Source: Selenomonas sp. (GTDB lineage Bacteria > Bacillota > Negativicutes > Selenomonadales > Selenomonadaceae). Taken from it: a stretch of 64,000 bases of DNA. How positions within the stretch are numbered: position 1 is the stretch's first letter; every line of letters starts with the position of its first letter. Positions 18,847-28,242 of this stretch are shown here, in pieces. Location: positions 1 through 64,000 of the forward strand of contig JAKVOG010000005.1 in the NCBI GenBank assembly GCA_022482925.1, written 5' to 3'. The translations under genes and the position numbers were made by a program. The notes below the pieces were generated by a model. That model was not told the DNA's origin. It saw only the letters and a list, made by a program, of their open reading frames with translations, and searched no databases.

Positions 18847-19119
18847 TCAATGCTCGCCCTTGTCGTGTCTCATGCGGCTCACTGGGATATTGGCTACCAG
18901 CGCCACCGAATCATCATCATCAGCCAGCGATATTTCCATATCATGCTGATTGATTTCCATGTAATTGGAAATCACCTTGATGATATCATTCTTCAGGTTT
19001 TCCATCACTTCAGGGGAGATATTCGCACGATCATGGATGAGCACGACCTTCAGACGGTCACGGGCAATCTTCCCCGACTGTTCTTTCTTACCAAAAATCT
19101 TCATCAATACATCCAACAT
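18847..19119 (-). CDS. minE: Cell division topological specificity factor MinE
   Basis: 90 residues. The N-terminus MLDVLMKIFGKKEQSGKIARDRLKVVLIHDRA is the MinD-contact and membrane-targeting segment, followed by the dimerisation domain (IKVISNYMEINQ, VANIPVSR). It displaces MinC and stimulates MinD ATPase so the inhibitor oscillates between poles. It lies 12 nt after minD. A complete MinCDE set, rather than MinCDJ/DivIVA, is typical of Negativicutes and Gram-negatives. Confidence 0.95.
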   Translation of the reverse strand: MLDVLMKIFGKKEQSGKIARDRLKVVLIHDRANISPEVMENLKNDIIKVISNYMEINQHDMEISLADDDDSVALVANIPVSRMRHDKGEH

Positions 19120-19131
19120 ACGCGTCCCTCC

Positions 19132-19920
19132 TTACTTGCTAAATACATGCTTGAGTCTCGCCCAGAATCCCTCTTTCGGGAACTCCATGAACGGAATATC
19201 CTCACCCATGATGCGGCCGACAATATTACGATACGCCTGACCGGCCTGAGAATCTTCCATCGTGATACACGGCTCACCCTTATTCGTGCTGGTAACAACC
19301 GTGAGATCATCCGGCACCTGTCCAATGCAGTCAAGCGACAGGATATCGTTAATATCTTCCATGTTCAGCATATCACCGCTCTCGACCATCTGCGGCCGGA
19401 TACGGTTGACAATCAGCTTGATATTCTCTTTATCGGCGCGGCCAAGCTCGCCAATGATCTTATCGGCATCACGAACCGCTGAGATTTCCGGCATTGTTAC
19501 AACCAGGGCCACATCCGCAGCGGCAATAGCAGTTTTGAAGCCTTGCTCGATACCTGCCGGACAATCAATGAGAATATAGTCAAACTCACGGCGCAAATCA
19601 TCGCACAACTTAACCAGCTGCTCCGGATTCACTGACATCTTATCCTTGACCTGCGAGGTCGGCAGCAGGAACAGATTATCAAACTTCTTATGACGGACAA
19701 GCGCCTTTTTATAGGCTACCCGTCCCTCCGTCACATCGATAAGATCGTACATGATGCGGTTCTCGAGGCCCAGCAGCAGATCGAGGTTGCGCAGCCCGGT
19801 ATCCGTATCCACCAATACCACTTTCTTGCCGCGCATAGCCAGTCCCATGCCCAGATTTGCCGTCGTCGTAGTCTTACCAACGCCACCTTTGCCCGAGGTA
19901 ATTACATAGATTTCACTCAT
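19132..19920 (-). CDS. minD: Septum site-determining ATPase MinD
   Basis: 262 residues. Deviant Walker A GKGGVGKTTTTANLG, switch/Walker B region IDCPAGIEQGF, and a C-terminal amphipathic membrane-binding helix (FWARLKHVFSK). Recruits MinC to the membrane and is cycled off by MinE. Lies 11 nt after minC. Confidence 0.97.
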   Translation of the reverse strand: MSEIYVITSGKGGVGKTTTTANLGMGLAMRGKKVVLVDTDTGLRNLDLLLGLENRIMYDLIDVTEGRVAYKKALVRHKKFDNLFLLPTSQVKDKMSVNPEQLVKLCDDLRREFDYILIDCPAGIEQGFKTAIAAADVALVVTMPEISAVRDADKIIGELGRADKENIKLIVNRIRPQMVESGDMLNMEDINDILSLDCIGQVPDDLTVVTSTNKGEPCITMEDSQAGQAYRNIVGRIMGEDIPFMEFPKEGFWARLKHVFSK

Positions 19921-19931
19921 ATTCTAAAATC

Positions 19932-20603
19932 CTACCTTTCTATCGGTTCAATTACGATTTGGCCATTCTTGACCGAAGCGCGTTCCGCACGATCGGCCAT
20001 CTCCATCTGGTCCGGCGAACGGGCGATGAGATTGGAAATGCGAATCTGCGTTGGCACCAGATGATCGGCAATGATAAACGCCGTATTATCACCAAAAGCC
20101 CCCGCATGCACCATTCCACGACAAGTTCCCCGGATATCGATACTGCCGCCGGCGATGATCTGTGCTCCCGGATTCACGTTGCCACAGACCATAACCGAAC
20201 TTTCTGTCCGGATCTCCTGTCCGCCGCGCAGCGTGCGGTTGACCACTACCATTTCCTGCGCTTTCTGCGTCTCAGCCTGCATCCGGGCTGACTCAGCCCG
20301 GATTTCCTGCTGTTCCTGCCGAACATCTTTCCGTACCTGCGCTGACGGAGTCCTCTCCGTATCCGAACTCAGTGTCCGGCAGATCAGGCCATGCTCATGG
20401 AATAGCTTCTGCAGTTCCTCACGTTCACTGGTTGTAAACACATCCCGAGGAATCTGAACCAATGTCCCACGCAGGAAAAATCCTGAGCCGGATGCCAGTT
20501 TCTCCTGGATGTCATCCCGGATTACTTCATAAGAAGCATCCTCAGCGAAACTTAGCTGGAGACCAGACTTGCTGCCCTTTATCTTTACAATGTCCTCACT
20601 CAT
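19932..20603 (-). CDS. minC: Septum site-determining protein MinC
   Basis: 223 residues. The N-terminal FtsZ-inhibiting domain contains GSGFFLRGTLVQIPRD, a charged Q/E-rich linker follows around residues 90-120, and the C-terminal beta-helix contains VCGNVNPGAQIIAGGSIDIRG and ARSPDQMEMAD. It blocks FtsZ polymerisation away from midcell. It follows mrdA by about 50 nt. Confidence 0.95.
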   Translation of the reverse strand: MSEDIVKIKGSKSGLQLSFAEDASYEVIRDDIQEKLASGSGFFLRGTLVQIPRDVFTTSEREELQKLFHEHGLICRTLSSDTERTPSAQVRKDVRQEQQEIRAESARMQAETQKAQEMVVVNRTLRGGQEIRTESSVMVCGNVNPGAQIIAGGSIDIRGTCRGMVHAGAFGDNTAFIIADHLVPTQIRISNLIARSPDQMEMADRAERASVKNGQIVIEPIER

Positions 20604-20656
20604 AGCTGCCCTCGTTTCGTAAAAATTTTTATCTTCAACCGCAAAAGCGGCTCCGA

Positions 20657-22459
20657 TTACTGCTTTGGCTGCGTTCCCTGTGCTGCCTGGTCTGGCTGAT
20701 TCAAACCAAACCAGGCCTCCAGGATCTTGCGGCCGATTGGCACAGCGGACTGCGCACCAAAACCGCCCTGCTCGACGATAACGGCTACGACAATATTTGG
20801 ATTGTCGAACGGCCCATAGGCTACGAACCAGCCATGATCGCGACCATGTGGATTCTCGGCCGTACCGGTCTTACCGGCAATCGGCACATTGAAGCCCTTG
20901 AACGATGACGCTGCCGTACCATAGACGGTAACATCATGCAGGCCCTGCTGCACCAGCTTGATGACATTCGGATCGACATCCAGCGTCGACAGGAGCTCCG
21001 GCTGGAAATCCTTCACGACACTGCCATCCGGACCAATGATCTTACTGACGACATGCGGCTTATACCGCTTGCCATCCGCAGCGATCTCGCCCATGACCAT
21101 TGCTGCCTGCAGCGGTGTCACCAGGTTGAAGCCCTGACCGATAGCCGCATCAAAGGTCTCCGACAGATACCATTCGCCATCTTCGAAGTTCTTTTCCTTA
21201 TACTTGCGATTGGCAACCAGGCCCTCCGCTTCATACGGCAGGTCGATTCCCGTCTTCTTGCCAAGGCCGAACATCCGCGCATATTTCTCCAGCCGATCAA
21301 TCCCCAGGCGATTGCCCATCTCATAAAAATATACGTTATCCGAATGCGCCATGCCCTGTCGGAAATTGATTGGTCCCAGTGCCTCACCACCGGAATTCCC
21401 CTTCGGAATGATCCAGTGATGGCCGCTGTCGAAGATGATCTCATCCGGCGTGACTACGCCCTCCGTTAGTGCTGCCGTACCGGTGACAATCTTGAACGTC
21501 GATCCTGGTGGATATTCACCGGTGATGGCCTTGTTATCCATCGGATGATAAGGATTATTGTTCAGCGCATTCCAGTCTTTCGAAGAGATCCCGTGAGCAA
21601 ACAGATTCGGGTCAAAAGCCGGGCGGCTGACCATCGCGAGTATCTCACCCGTCTGCGGATTCAGCGCTACCGCCGCCGCCGCATTGGCATGAATCTGCTT
21701 GAGCTGATCATCGACGGCTTTCTCGGCTGCAGTCTGCAGATTCTTGTCAATGGTCAGATACAGGTCATCACCTGGTATCGGCTCCTTGCGCCCAATGATC
21801 TGGACCGGCTTACCGGCGACATCGACCTCTACCTGCTGCCCGCCATTCTCGCCGCGCAGTTCCTTATCATATATCTTCTCCAGACCAAACTTACCGATGA
21901 TATCACCGGTCTTATAGCCCTGATTCTTCATCTTCTCAAGCTCGGCATCATTGATCTCACTGACATACCCATAGGTATGTGCCGCTTCCTGCTTATTCAT
22001 ATAATCGCGGATCGGCTGAACCTCGATGACAACACCCGGATAATTATCCTTCTGTTCCTCGATGATTGTCACGATATCCGGCGTGACATCCGCCTTGATG
22101 CGGATCGGATCGAAGCCGCTGTGCGCGGCAATCTTCTGTCGAATCTCATCCACCGGTACCTTGATGAGATCTGACAGGCGCTGGATGACATCATCGGATA
22201 TCGGCGCCGTCAGTGGCAGCAGCGACACCGTAAAACCCGGCCGGTTCTGGACCAGCAACTCACCATTACGGTCAAAGAATGTACCGCGTGGTGCCATTGC
22301 CGGGATAATCCGTATCCGGTTTCCTTCTGCCAGCTCCGCATAATATTCTCCATCGTAAATCTGCAGGTAACCCGCCCGCGCGATAAGTACGACTATAACC
22401 AGAACAGACAGCCAGCCAAGCACCCTCAGGCGGCCGCCAAATTCATCATTCTCGACCAA
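20657..22459 (-). CDS. mrdA: Penicillin-binding protein 2 (elongasome transpeptidase)
   Basis: 600 residues, unbroken. A single N-terminal membrane helix (LGWLSVLVIVVLIARAGYL) precedes the dimerisation domain (RIIPAMAPRGTFFDRNGELL) and then the transpeptidase domain. The latter has SxxK in GSTFKIVTG, SxN in SDNVYF and the KTG motif in GKTGTAENPHG. It crosslinks lateral-wall peptidoglycan with RodA. The short hairpin at 22481-22502 separates it from mreD. Confidence 0.97.
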   Translation of the reverse strand: MVENDEFGGRLRVLGWLSVLVIVVLIARAGYLQIYDGEYYAELAEGNRIRIIPAMAPRGTFFDRNGELLVQNRPGFTVSLLPLTAPISDDVIQRLSDLIKVPVDEIRQKIAAHSGFDPIRIKADVTPDIVTIIEEQKDNYPGVVIEVQPIRDYMNKQEAAHTYGYVSEINDAELEKMKNQGYKTGDIIGKFGLEKIYDKELRGENGGQQVEVDVAGKPVQIIGRKEPIPGDDLYLTIDKNLQTAAEKAVDDQLKQIHANAAAAVALNPQTGEILAMVSRPAFDPNLFAHGISSKDWNALNNNPYHPMDNKAITGEYPPGSTFKIVTGTAALTEGVVTPDEIIFDSGHHWIIPKGNSGGEALGPINFRQGMAHSDNVYFYEMGNRLGIDRLEKYARMFGLGKKTGIDLPYEAEGLVANRKYKEKNFEDGEWYLSETFDAAIGQGFNLVTPLQAAMVMGEIAADGKRYKPHVVSKIIGPDGSVVKDFQPELLSTLDVDPNVIKLVQQGLHDVTVYGTAASSFKGFNVPIAGKTGTAENPHGRDHGWFVAYGPFDNPNIVVAVIVEQGGFGAQSAVPIGRKILEAWFGLNQPDQAAQGTQPKQ

Positions 22460-22480
22460 GTATTATCTCTCCCATAACGA

Positions 22481-22502
22481 AAGGCACCCCGCAAGGTGCC
22501 TT
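22481..22502 (-). terminator. Hairpin between mreD and mrdA
   Basis: An 8-bp perfect stem AAGGCACC / GGTGCCTT with a 6-nt loop starts 3 nt after the mreD stop. No T-run follows, so it is probably a stabiliser or weak attenuator. Confidence 0.4.
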
Positions 22503-22504
22503 AA

Positions 22505-23005
22505 TCAATGTTTCTCTTTTTCGCTGAGCTGCTTATCCAATGCATACGTCAAACGATGGACCGGATAGGCAAAAGCCAACTGATAAATGAGCATCGGTAT
22601 CAGCATTGCCTGCACACTGCTCACCGGATTAAAGCGATACCCTAATAATACCATAAGTAACGCTAAAATAAAATAGTTGGCTGCCGTCGCGGCTAAAGAT
22701 GCCAGCACCGGCAGGAAAAACTGCTCCTTGAACACCCGGTCAGAAAAATGACCGCAGGCCATGCCGATCAACAAATGCGTAAAGGCATTGATTCCAAGGA
22801 ATGTCCCCGTCGCCAGATCCTGCATCAGACCGACCGAAAATCCCATAAGTCCGCCCTGACGCGTGCCACGCAAAAAAGCAAAAGACACCGTCAGCAGCAG
22901 CATGAGATCCGGACTGATGCCACGATAACCGATCAACGGCAGCAGTGAAGTCTGCAGCACATACAGGATAGCTGCATAGGCTGCCAGTTTTCCAAACTGC
23001 TTCAT
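22505..23005 (-). CDS. mreD: Rod shape-determining protein MreD
   Basis: 166 residues with about five hydrophobic helices (YAAILYVLQTSLLPLIGY, SPDLMLLLTVSFAFLRGT, GFSVGLMQDLATGTFLGINAF). This is the usual layout of MreD, a membrane partner of MreC in the elongasome. Its start overlaps the mreC stop by 4 nt. Confidence 0.92.
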   Translation of the reverse strand: MKQFGKLAAYAAILYVLQTSLLPLIGYRGISPDLMLLLTVSFAFLRGTRQGGLMGFSVGLMQDLATGTFLGINAFTHLLIGMACGHFSDRVFKEQFFLPVLASLAATAANYFILALLMVLLGYRFNPVSSVQAMLIPMLIYQLAFAYPVHRLTYALDKQLSEKEKH

Positions 23006-23954
23006 TGCGGATCCTCCTCAGCAGCGGCCTTGGCTGCCGCAGCCTGTGCCGCCGGGTCCGTTTCGGTCCCAGGCGTCTGCTGCGGTGGCCGGATTGGATC
23101 TGGTGGAGCCTCACGGGATGCCGTGATGACCATGACATCTTCCAGCTTCTGGAAATCCACCGCCGGCTCGATCAGACCGATCTTGAGCAGTCCCCCCTCA
23201 TCATTCTGCAATGATGAGATCAGGCCCACAACCAGGCCTTTCGGATAACGTCCGCCAAAGCCTGACGTCACGATGACATCGCCCTCGACCACATCCGCAT
23301 TCTTCGGAATATTGACCATCTGCGGCATTGTCGGATTATCCATATCTCCCTGAACAATACCCGCGACCCGGGATTCAGCCCGCTGCACCAGGGTTCCGAC
23401 GGAAGACCGCGGATCCATGATGAGCTGCACCTTCGACGAATTCCAGCCAGTTTCGATCACATGACCGACCAGACCTTTCTCCGTCACGACAGCCATATCC
23501 ACATCCACGCCGTCTTTCTTGCCACGATTGATGACGATCATCCGGGACCAGGTTGCCGATTCACGGCCAATGACCCGGGCTGCCACCATATCGAACTGAG
23601 TCGCCATCTGGCGATAGCCGATCAAGGCACGCAGCCGCTCATTCTCCGCTATGGCCTCGCTGGCCTGCAGGTTCTGCACGCGCAGCTGTTCCACCTCGTT
23701 CCGGAGCATCTTGTTCTGCTCATGCACCGTAGCGAGATCCCAGATATTACTGGTCACATAGTCCAGTTGCCCGCCGACCCATGAAATTACCTGCTGGAAC
23801 GGCGAGAGCACCAGCGAGACAGTCTGACTGCTCACTGGTGCCTGGAACCGCCCCCGGGCGGCAAAAAAGATGACACAGAAAAGACTGACCACGACGAAGA
23901 GCATTGCCCATATTTTTCGATTTGAATTATTATCTCTTCTTACGCGGTTGCTCA

Positions 23955-23955
<1 letters not shown>
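23002..23955 (-). CDS. mreC: Rod shape-determining protein MreC
   Basis: 317 residues. One N-terminal membrane helix (IWAMLFVVVSLFCVIFFAA), a coiled coil around residues 60-105 (NKMLRNEVEQLRVQ), then the beta-barrel domains (ARVIGRESATWSRMIVINRG, MDPRSSVGTLVQRAESRVAGIVQG, VVTSGFGGRYPKGLVVG). The alanine/proline-rich tail (TPGTETDPAAQAAAAKAAAEED) is variable. It links MreB to PBP2 in the envelope. It starts at the mreB stop. Confidence 0.96.
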
Positions 23956-25015
<1,060 letters not shown>

Positions 25016-25066
25016 TCAGAACTTTAACTAAGCCATTGCCTTACCGCAATAGCGTTTTTACCTGCA

Positions 25067-25096
25067 ATTATAAACAGCAATCTTATTGTAGCACAA
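25067..25096 (-). promoter_or_regulatory. Promoter of the mreB operon
   Basis: TTGTGC (25096-25091), an 18-nt spacer and a perfect TATAAT (25072-25067) on the minus strand, about 70 nt before the mreB start, in the gap after radC. Confidence 0.65.
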
Positions 25097-25157
25097 GTTA
25101 AGGGTGTTTGTAACGGAAAAATACAGATTTCCTGCATTAAAATATAAGAAGGACATC

Positions 25158-25847
25158 TCAGGACAACAGCCCCTTCTCCTTCAGACTCAGAAAACGATGA
25201 TCACCCAGGATGATATGATCCAGAACCTCAATATCCATAATCTTTCCGGCCTTGACCAACCGGTTCGTCACCGCAATATCCTCCCGACTCGGCGATGGGT
25301 CGCCGCTTGGATGATTGTGCAGCAGAATCATCGATGCCGCCGCATAATTGATTGCCTCGCGAAATACCTCCCGGGGATGGACGATCGAAGCCGACAGGCT
25401 GCCGACCGATATCTCGGGCATTCCCAGGATGTGATTCTTCGTATTGAGCAGCAGCACCGCAAAATGTTCCCGTTGCTCGAAGCGGAAACGGGGCATCGCA
25501 TAATGCGCAGCATCCTCCGGACCATGCACGATCTCGATCCGGGCCGCCGCAGCCTGTGACAGCCGACGCCCCAGTTCAACGGACGCGAGTATAGTCGCCG
25601 CTTTGGCCTGACCGACACCTGAGATCCCGGCCAGTTCTGCCGGCGCCATGTGCACCATCCCCGACAGTCCGCGTTCCCTGTAATGTGCCAGTACCTCTTC
25701 GGCCACACGCAATACCGAATGCTGCCGGGTCCCTGTGCGCAGCAGAATTGCCAGCAGCTCAACGTTGCTGAGTCCGGCAGCTCCCAGACTCAGCAGTTTC
25801 TCCCTCGGCCGTTCCTCAGCCGGCAGATCCCTCACCATGATTGTCAT
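25158..25847 (-). CDS. radC: RadC family JAMM-domain protein
   Basis: 229 residues from ATG 25847 (MTIMVRDLPAEERPREKLL). A helix-hairpin-helix stretch (LAGISGVGQAKAATILASVELG) is followed by the JAMM metalloprotease-like motif HNHPSGDPSPSREDIAVT with the zinc-binding HxH and downstream Asp. Historically called DNA repair protein RadC; the true biochemical role is unsettled. The start overlaps the 3' end of maf by about 32 nt. The longer frame from 25889 has no advantage. maf-radC-mreB is a conserved order in Firmicutes. Confidence 0.93.
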   Translation of the reverse strand: MTIMVRDLPAEERPREKLLSLGAAGLSNVELLAILLRTGTRQHSVLRVAEEVLAHYRERGLSGMVHMAPAELAGISGVGQAKAATILASVELGRRLSQAAAARIEIVHGPEDAAHYAMPRFRFEQREHFAVLLLNTKNHILGMPEISVGSLSASIVHPREVFREAINYAAASMILLHNHPSGDPSPSREDIAVTNRLVKAGKIMDIEVLDHIILGDHRFLSLKEKGLLS

Positions 25848-26406
25848 ACAAATCCACGCCTGCCTTTCTGGCAAGCCGTGCAACCGCATAAAGCGGCAGC
25901 CCTACTACATTCGAATAGGACCCCTGGATCCCCTCAATGAACAGCGCTGCTTTCCCCTGAATCGCATAGGCTCCGGCCTTGTCCATCGGTTCTCCCGTCG
26001 CAGCATAAGCTGCGATCTCGGTCTCCGGCAATGAAGCAAACTGAACCTGCGTCGTTACAACCGACGTATGCACCTTCCCCTCATAGACAAAAGCAATACC
26101 GGTCGACACCTGATGACTGCGTCCGGAAAGACGGCGCAGCATGCTGCAGGCATCCTCGCTGCTGCACGGTTTTCCATAGGTATGCCCATCCAATGACACG
26201 ACCGTGTCCGCTCCAAGCACCGGATATTCCGGATGCATGGCGGCCACGGCCGCTGCCTTGGCTGCAGCATTCCTCTCCACTAACTCTTCCGGTGACCATG
26301 CATCGCCGCTCTCTTCCTCAGCCTCGCTGATAATCACCCGGAACCTGGCTCCAATCTGCTCCAGAAGTTCCTTTCGCCGTGGCGAACCAGACGCTAAAAT
26401 AAACAT
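25816..26406 (-). CDS. maf: Maf family nucleotide pyrophosphatase
   Basis: 196 residues. N-terminal motif LASGSPRRKELLEQIG, acidic EAEEESG, ERNAAAKAAAVA, and GADTVVSLDG with catalytic acids, typical of Maf/YhdE-like enzymes that hydrolyse dTTP, UTP or modified nucleotides. Upstream of radC and mreBCD as in Bacillus. Confidence 0.94.
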   Translation of the reverse strand: MFILASGSPRRKELLEQIGARFRVIISEAEEESGDAWSPEELVERNAAAKAAAVAAMHPEYPVLGADTVVSLDGHTYGKPCSSEDACSMLRRLSGRSHQVSTGIAFVYEGKVHTSVVTTQVQFASLPETEIAAYAATGEPMDKAGAYAIQGKAALFIEGIQGSYSNVVGLPLYAVARLARKAGVDLYDNHGEGSAG

Positions 26407-26424
26407 TGTTTCCTCCTCCCGTCC

Positions 26425-26697
26425 TCAGTAGCGGCGGAACAATACCAACGCCAGCACAATGCCCAGTATGCTCATGATATTGGGAGCAAAGGCCAGTCCC
26501 AGCGTCAGCTGGATCACATACAGGTTGATCGTGATCGGCGTCGTGTCAAAAACCGGATACGTCGTCACCAGATATGGCATCAGACTGCTCAATGCCCCGA
26601 CATTCGACAACAACTGTCCCAGGATACCACCAAGAATAGCGCCAACGGCCACAAAGAGAATACATACACCGTATCCCCGTCCACCAAATTTTGCCAA
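26425..26697 (-). CDS. DUF4321 small membrane protein
   Basis: 90 residues starting at TTG 26697 after GGAGGGG. Two hydrophobic helices (VCILFVAVGAILGGILGQLL near residues 11-30 and NIMSILGIVLALVLF at the C-terminus) separate a roughly 40-residue outer loop. This matches the DUF4321 family, which usually lies just upstream of maf. Function unknown. Confidence 0.8.
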   Translation of the reverse strand: MAKFGGRGYGVCILFVAVGAILGGILGQLLSNVGALSSLMPYLVTTYPVFDTTPITINLYVIQLTLGLAFAPNIMSILGIVLALVLFRRY

Positions 26698-26767
26698 AAA
26701 AACCCCTCCAAACTGTTTCCAACAGGAACTATTCGCGTTCTAATGAAAAAGTCCTGCTCAAAAATAC

Positions 26768-26796
26768 AAAAAAATGACAGGCCCGAATCGGGCCTG
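26768..26796 (-). terminator. Intrinsic terminator after the ArsB/NhaD-type transporter
   Basis: A 9-bp stem CAGGCCCGA / TCGGGCCTG is followed on the minus strand by a T-rich tail (ATTTTTTT). Confidence 0.9.
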
Positions 26797-26812
26797 CCAC
26801 TCCTAAAACCCG

Positions 26813-28090
26813 TTACATCAAGTACCGGATATAAACATACACCGTCGACAATGCAATCGTCAAGAGCATCAACGGAAAACCGATCTTAAAAAAACGCAGA
26901 AACGTGATCTTGACCCCACGCTCAGCCGCCATACCGGCCACAATCAGATTGGCCGAAGCCCCGACCAGCGTCCCATTGCCGCCCAGGCAGGCTCCTAAAG
27001 CGAGACTCCACCAGATCGGTTCAAGATTGGTAATTCCCATCGTCCCCATATCCTGAATCAACGGGATCATTGTCGCCACGAAGGGAATATTATCCAGCAC
27101 CGAAGAAACCAGAGCGCTGAGCCAGAGAATCAGCAGGGCCGTCGCCGTCACATCCCCATTCGTGAGATGCATCGCCTGCAACGCCAGGTCCCGGATCACG
27201 CCAGTCTCAATCAGGCCGCCTACTGCTACGAACAAGCCAATGAAGAAAAAGATGGTCGCCCATTCAACGGACTTCATCGCCGATTCAACCAGATGATGAC
27301 TGCCACCGGCCAGCAGCAGGATAAAGAACCCGCCAGCCAGAGCAATCATCGAAGACTCGATATGCGTAATGGAATGCGTAAAGAACCCCAGGATTACCAA
27401 ACCAAGAACAAACAGGCAGCGCTTCAAAAGGCCACGGTCCTTCAGGGATTTCATTTCATCCATCTGCATCAGCTCAGCCTGCAGTGCGGGTGTCGTATGC
27501 AGCCCCTTGCGGTAAACAAAAGCAATGATAACCAGTACCACGATCAGGTTGAAGATCGCAATCGGTGCCAGATTTTCAATAAACATCATGAACGTCAGTT
27601 CCTTGACAGCGCTGCCGATCATGATGTTCGGCGGGTCACCGATCAGCGTCGCCGTACCGCCCACATTAGAAGCAATGATCTGCGTCAGCAGAAACGGATT
27701 CGGCTTCAGGTGCAGTTTCTGCGTAATACTGAACGTCACGGGCACCATCAGCAGTACGGTCGTGACATTATCCAGGAATGCCGAAAACACCGCCGTAATA
27801 AGCGCGAGATAAATCAAAATACGCCTTGGCTCAGCCTTGGCCAGCTTCGCCGCCTTGATCGCCACATAGTCGAATAAACCCGTATGCCCGGTCACCCCGA
27901 CCAGAATCATCATGCCCACGAGCAGCCCCAGCGTATTGAAATCTACATGATGCAGCGCGGTCTCCTGCGTCATGATGCCCATAAGTACCATAATCGATGC
28001 GCCCAGCATTGCAGCTACCGTCCGGTGAATCTTCTCCGAAACGATGATCACATACATCAGCACAAACACAATCCCTGCCAAAACTTCCAT
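26813..28090 (-). CDS. ArsB/NhaD-type ion transporter (IT superfamily)
   Basis: 425 residues with about eleven hydrophobic helices. Typical motifs: AFLDNVTTVLLMVPVTF, SNVGGTATLIGDPPNIMIG, a repeat of this pattern in the second half (LVSSVLDNIPFVATMIPLI, GACLGGNGTLVGASANLIV). The twofold inverted repeat and the NVTT and GDPPN signatures place it in the ArsB/NhaD/CitM group. It could carry arsenite, sodium or a dicarboxylate; the sequence does not decide. There are no ars genes nearby, which argues against arsenic resistance. Flanked by terminators on both sides, so it is a single-gene unit. Confidence 0.85.
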   Translation of the reverse strand: MEVLAGIVFVLMYVIIVSEKIHRTVAAMLGASIMVLMGIMTQETALHHVDFNTLGLLVGMMILVGVTGHTGLFDYVAIKAAKLAKAEPRRILIYLALITAVFSAFLDNVTTVLLMVPVTFSITQKLHLKPNPFLLTQIIASNVGGTATLIGDPPNIMIGSAVKELTFMMFIENLAPIAIFNLIVVLVIIAFVYRKGLHTTPALQAELMQMDEMKSLKDRGLLKRCLFVLGLVILGFFTHSITHIESSMIALAGGFFILLLAGGSHHLVESAMKSVEWATIFFFIGLFVAVGGLIETGVIRDLALQAMHLTNGDVTATALLILWLSALVSSVLDNIPFVATMIPLIQDMGTMGITNLEPIWWSLALGACLGGNGTLVGASANLIVAGMAAERGVKITFLRFFKIGFPLMLLTIALSTVYVYIRYLM

Positions 28091-28141
28091 TGTATGCCTC
28101 CTTCAAAATCAGTCAAATAATGTTTCTTCATAAAAGTGGGT

Positions 28142-28182
28142 AAAAAAATAGACGAAGCCCGTTGGTGAACAGACTCCGCCTA
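28142..28182 (-). terminator. Terminator/attenuator between the FIST-GGDEF gene and the transporter gene
   Basis: An 11-bp stem on the minus strand (TAGGCGGAGTC with GGCTTCGTCTA, four G-U pairs, 12-nt loop) is followed directly by seven T. The wobble pairs fix the strand. It lies 60 nt after the FIST-GGDEF stop and 52 nt before the transporter start. A promoter-like TTGCCA ... TACACT (18-nt spacer) just upstream would make it a leader attenuator for the transporter; otherwise it simply ends the upstream gene. Confidence 0.85.
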
Positions 28183-28242
28183 GATATTTCCCTATGAAAT
28201 TACTATTAGTGTACCATATCCTGGATTCCTCTGGCAAGCTTT

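Noticed and set aside
26813..28090. Arsenite efflux pump assignment
   Set aside because: No arsR, arsA, arsC or arsD nearby and the superfamily is broad; kept as ArsB/NhaD-type without substrate.
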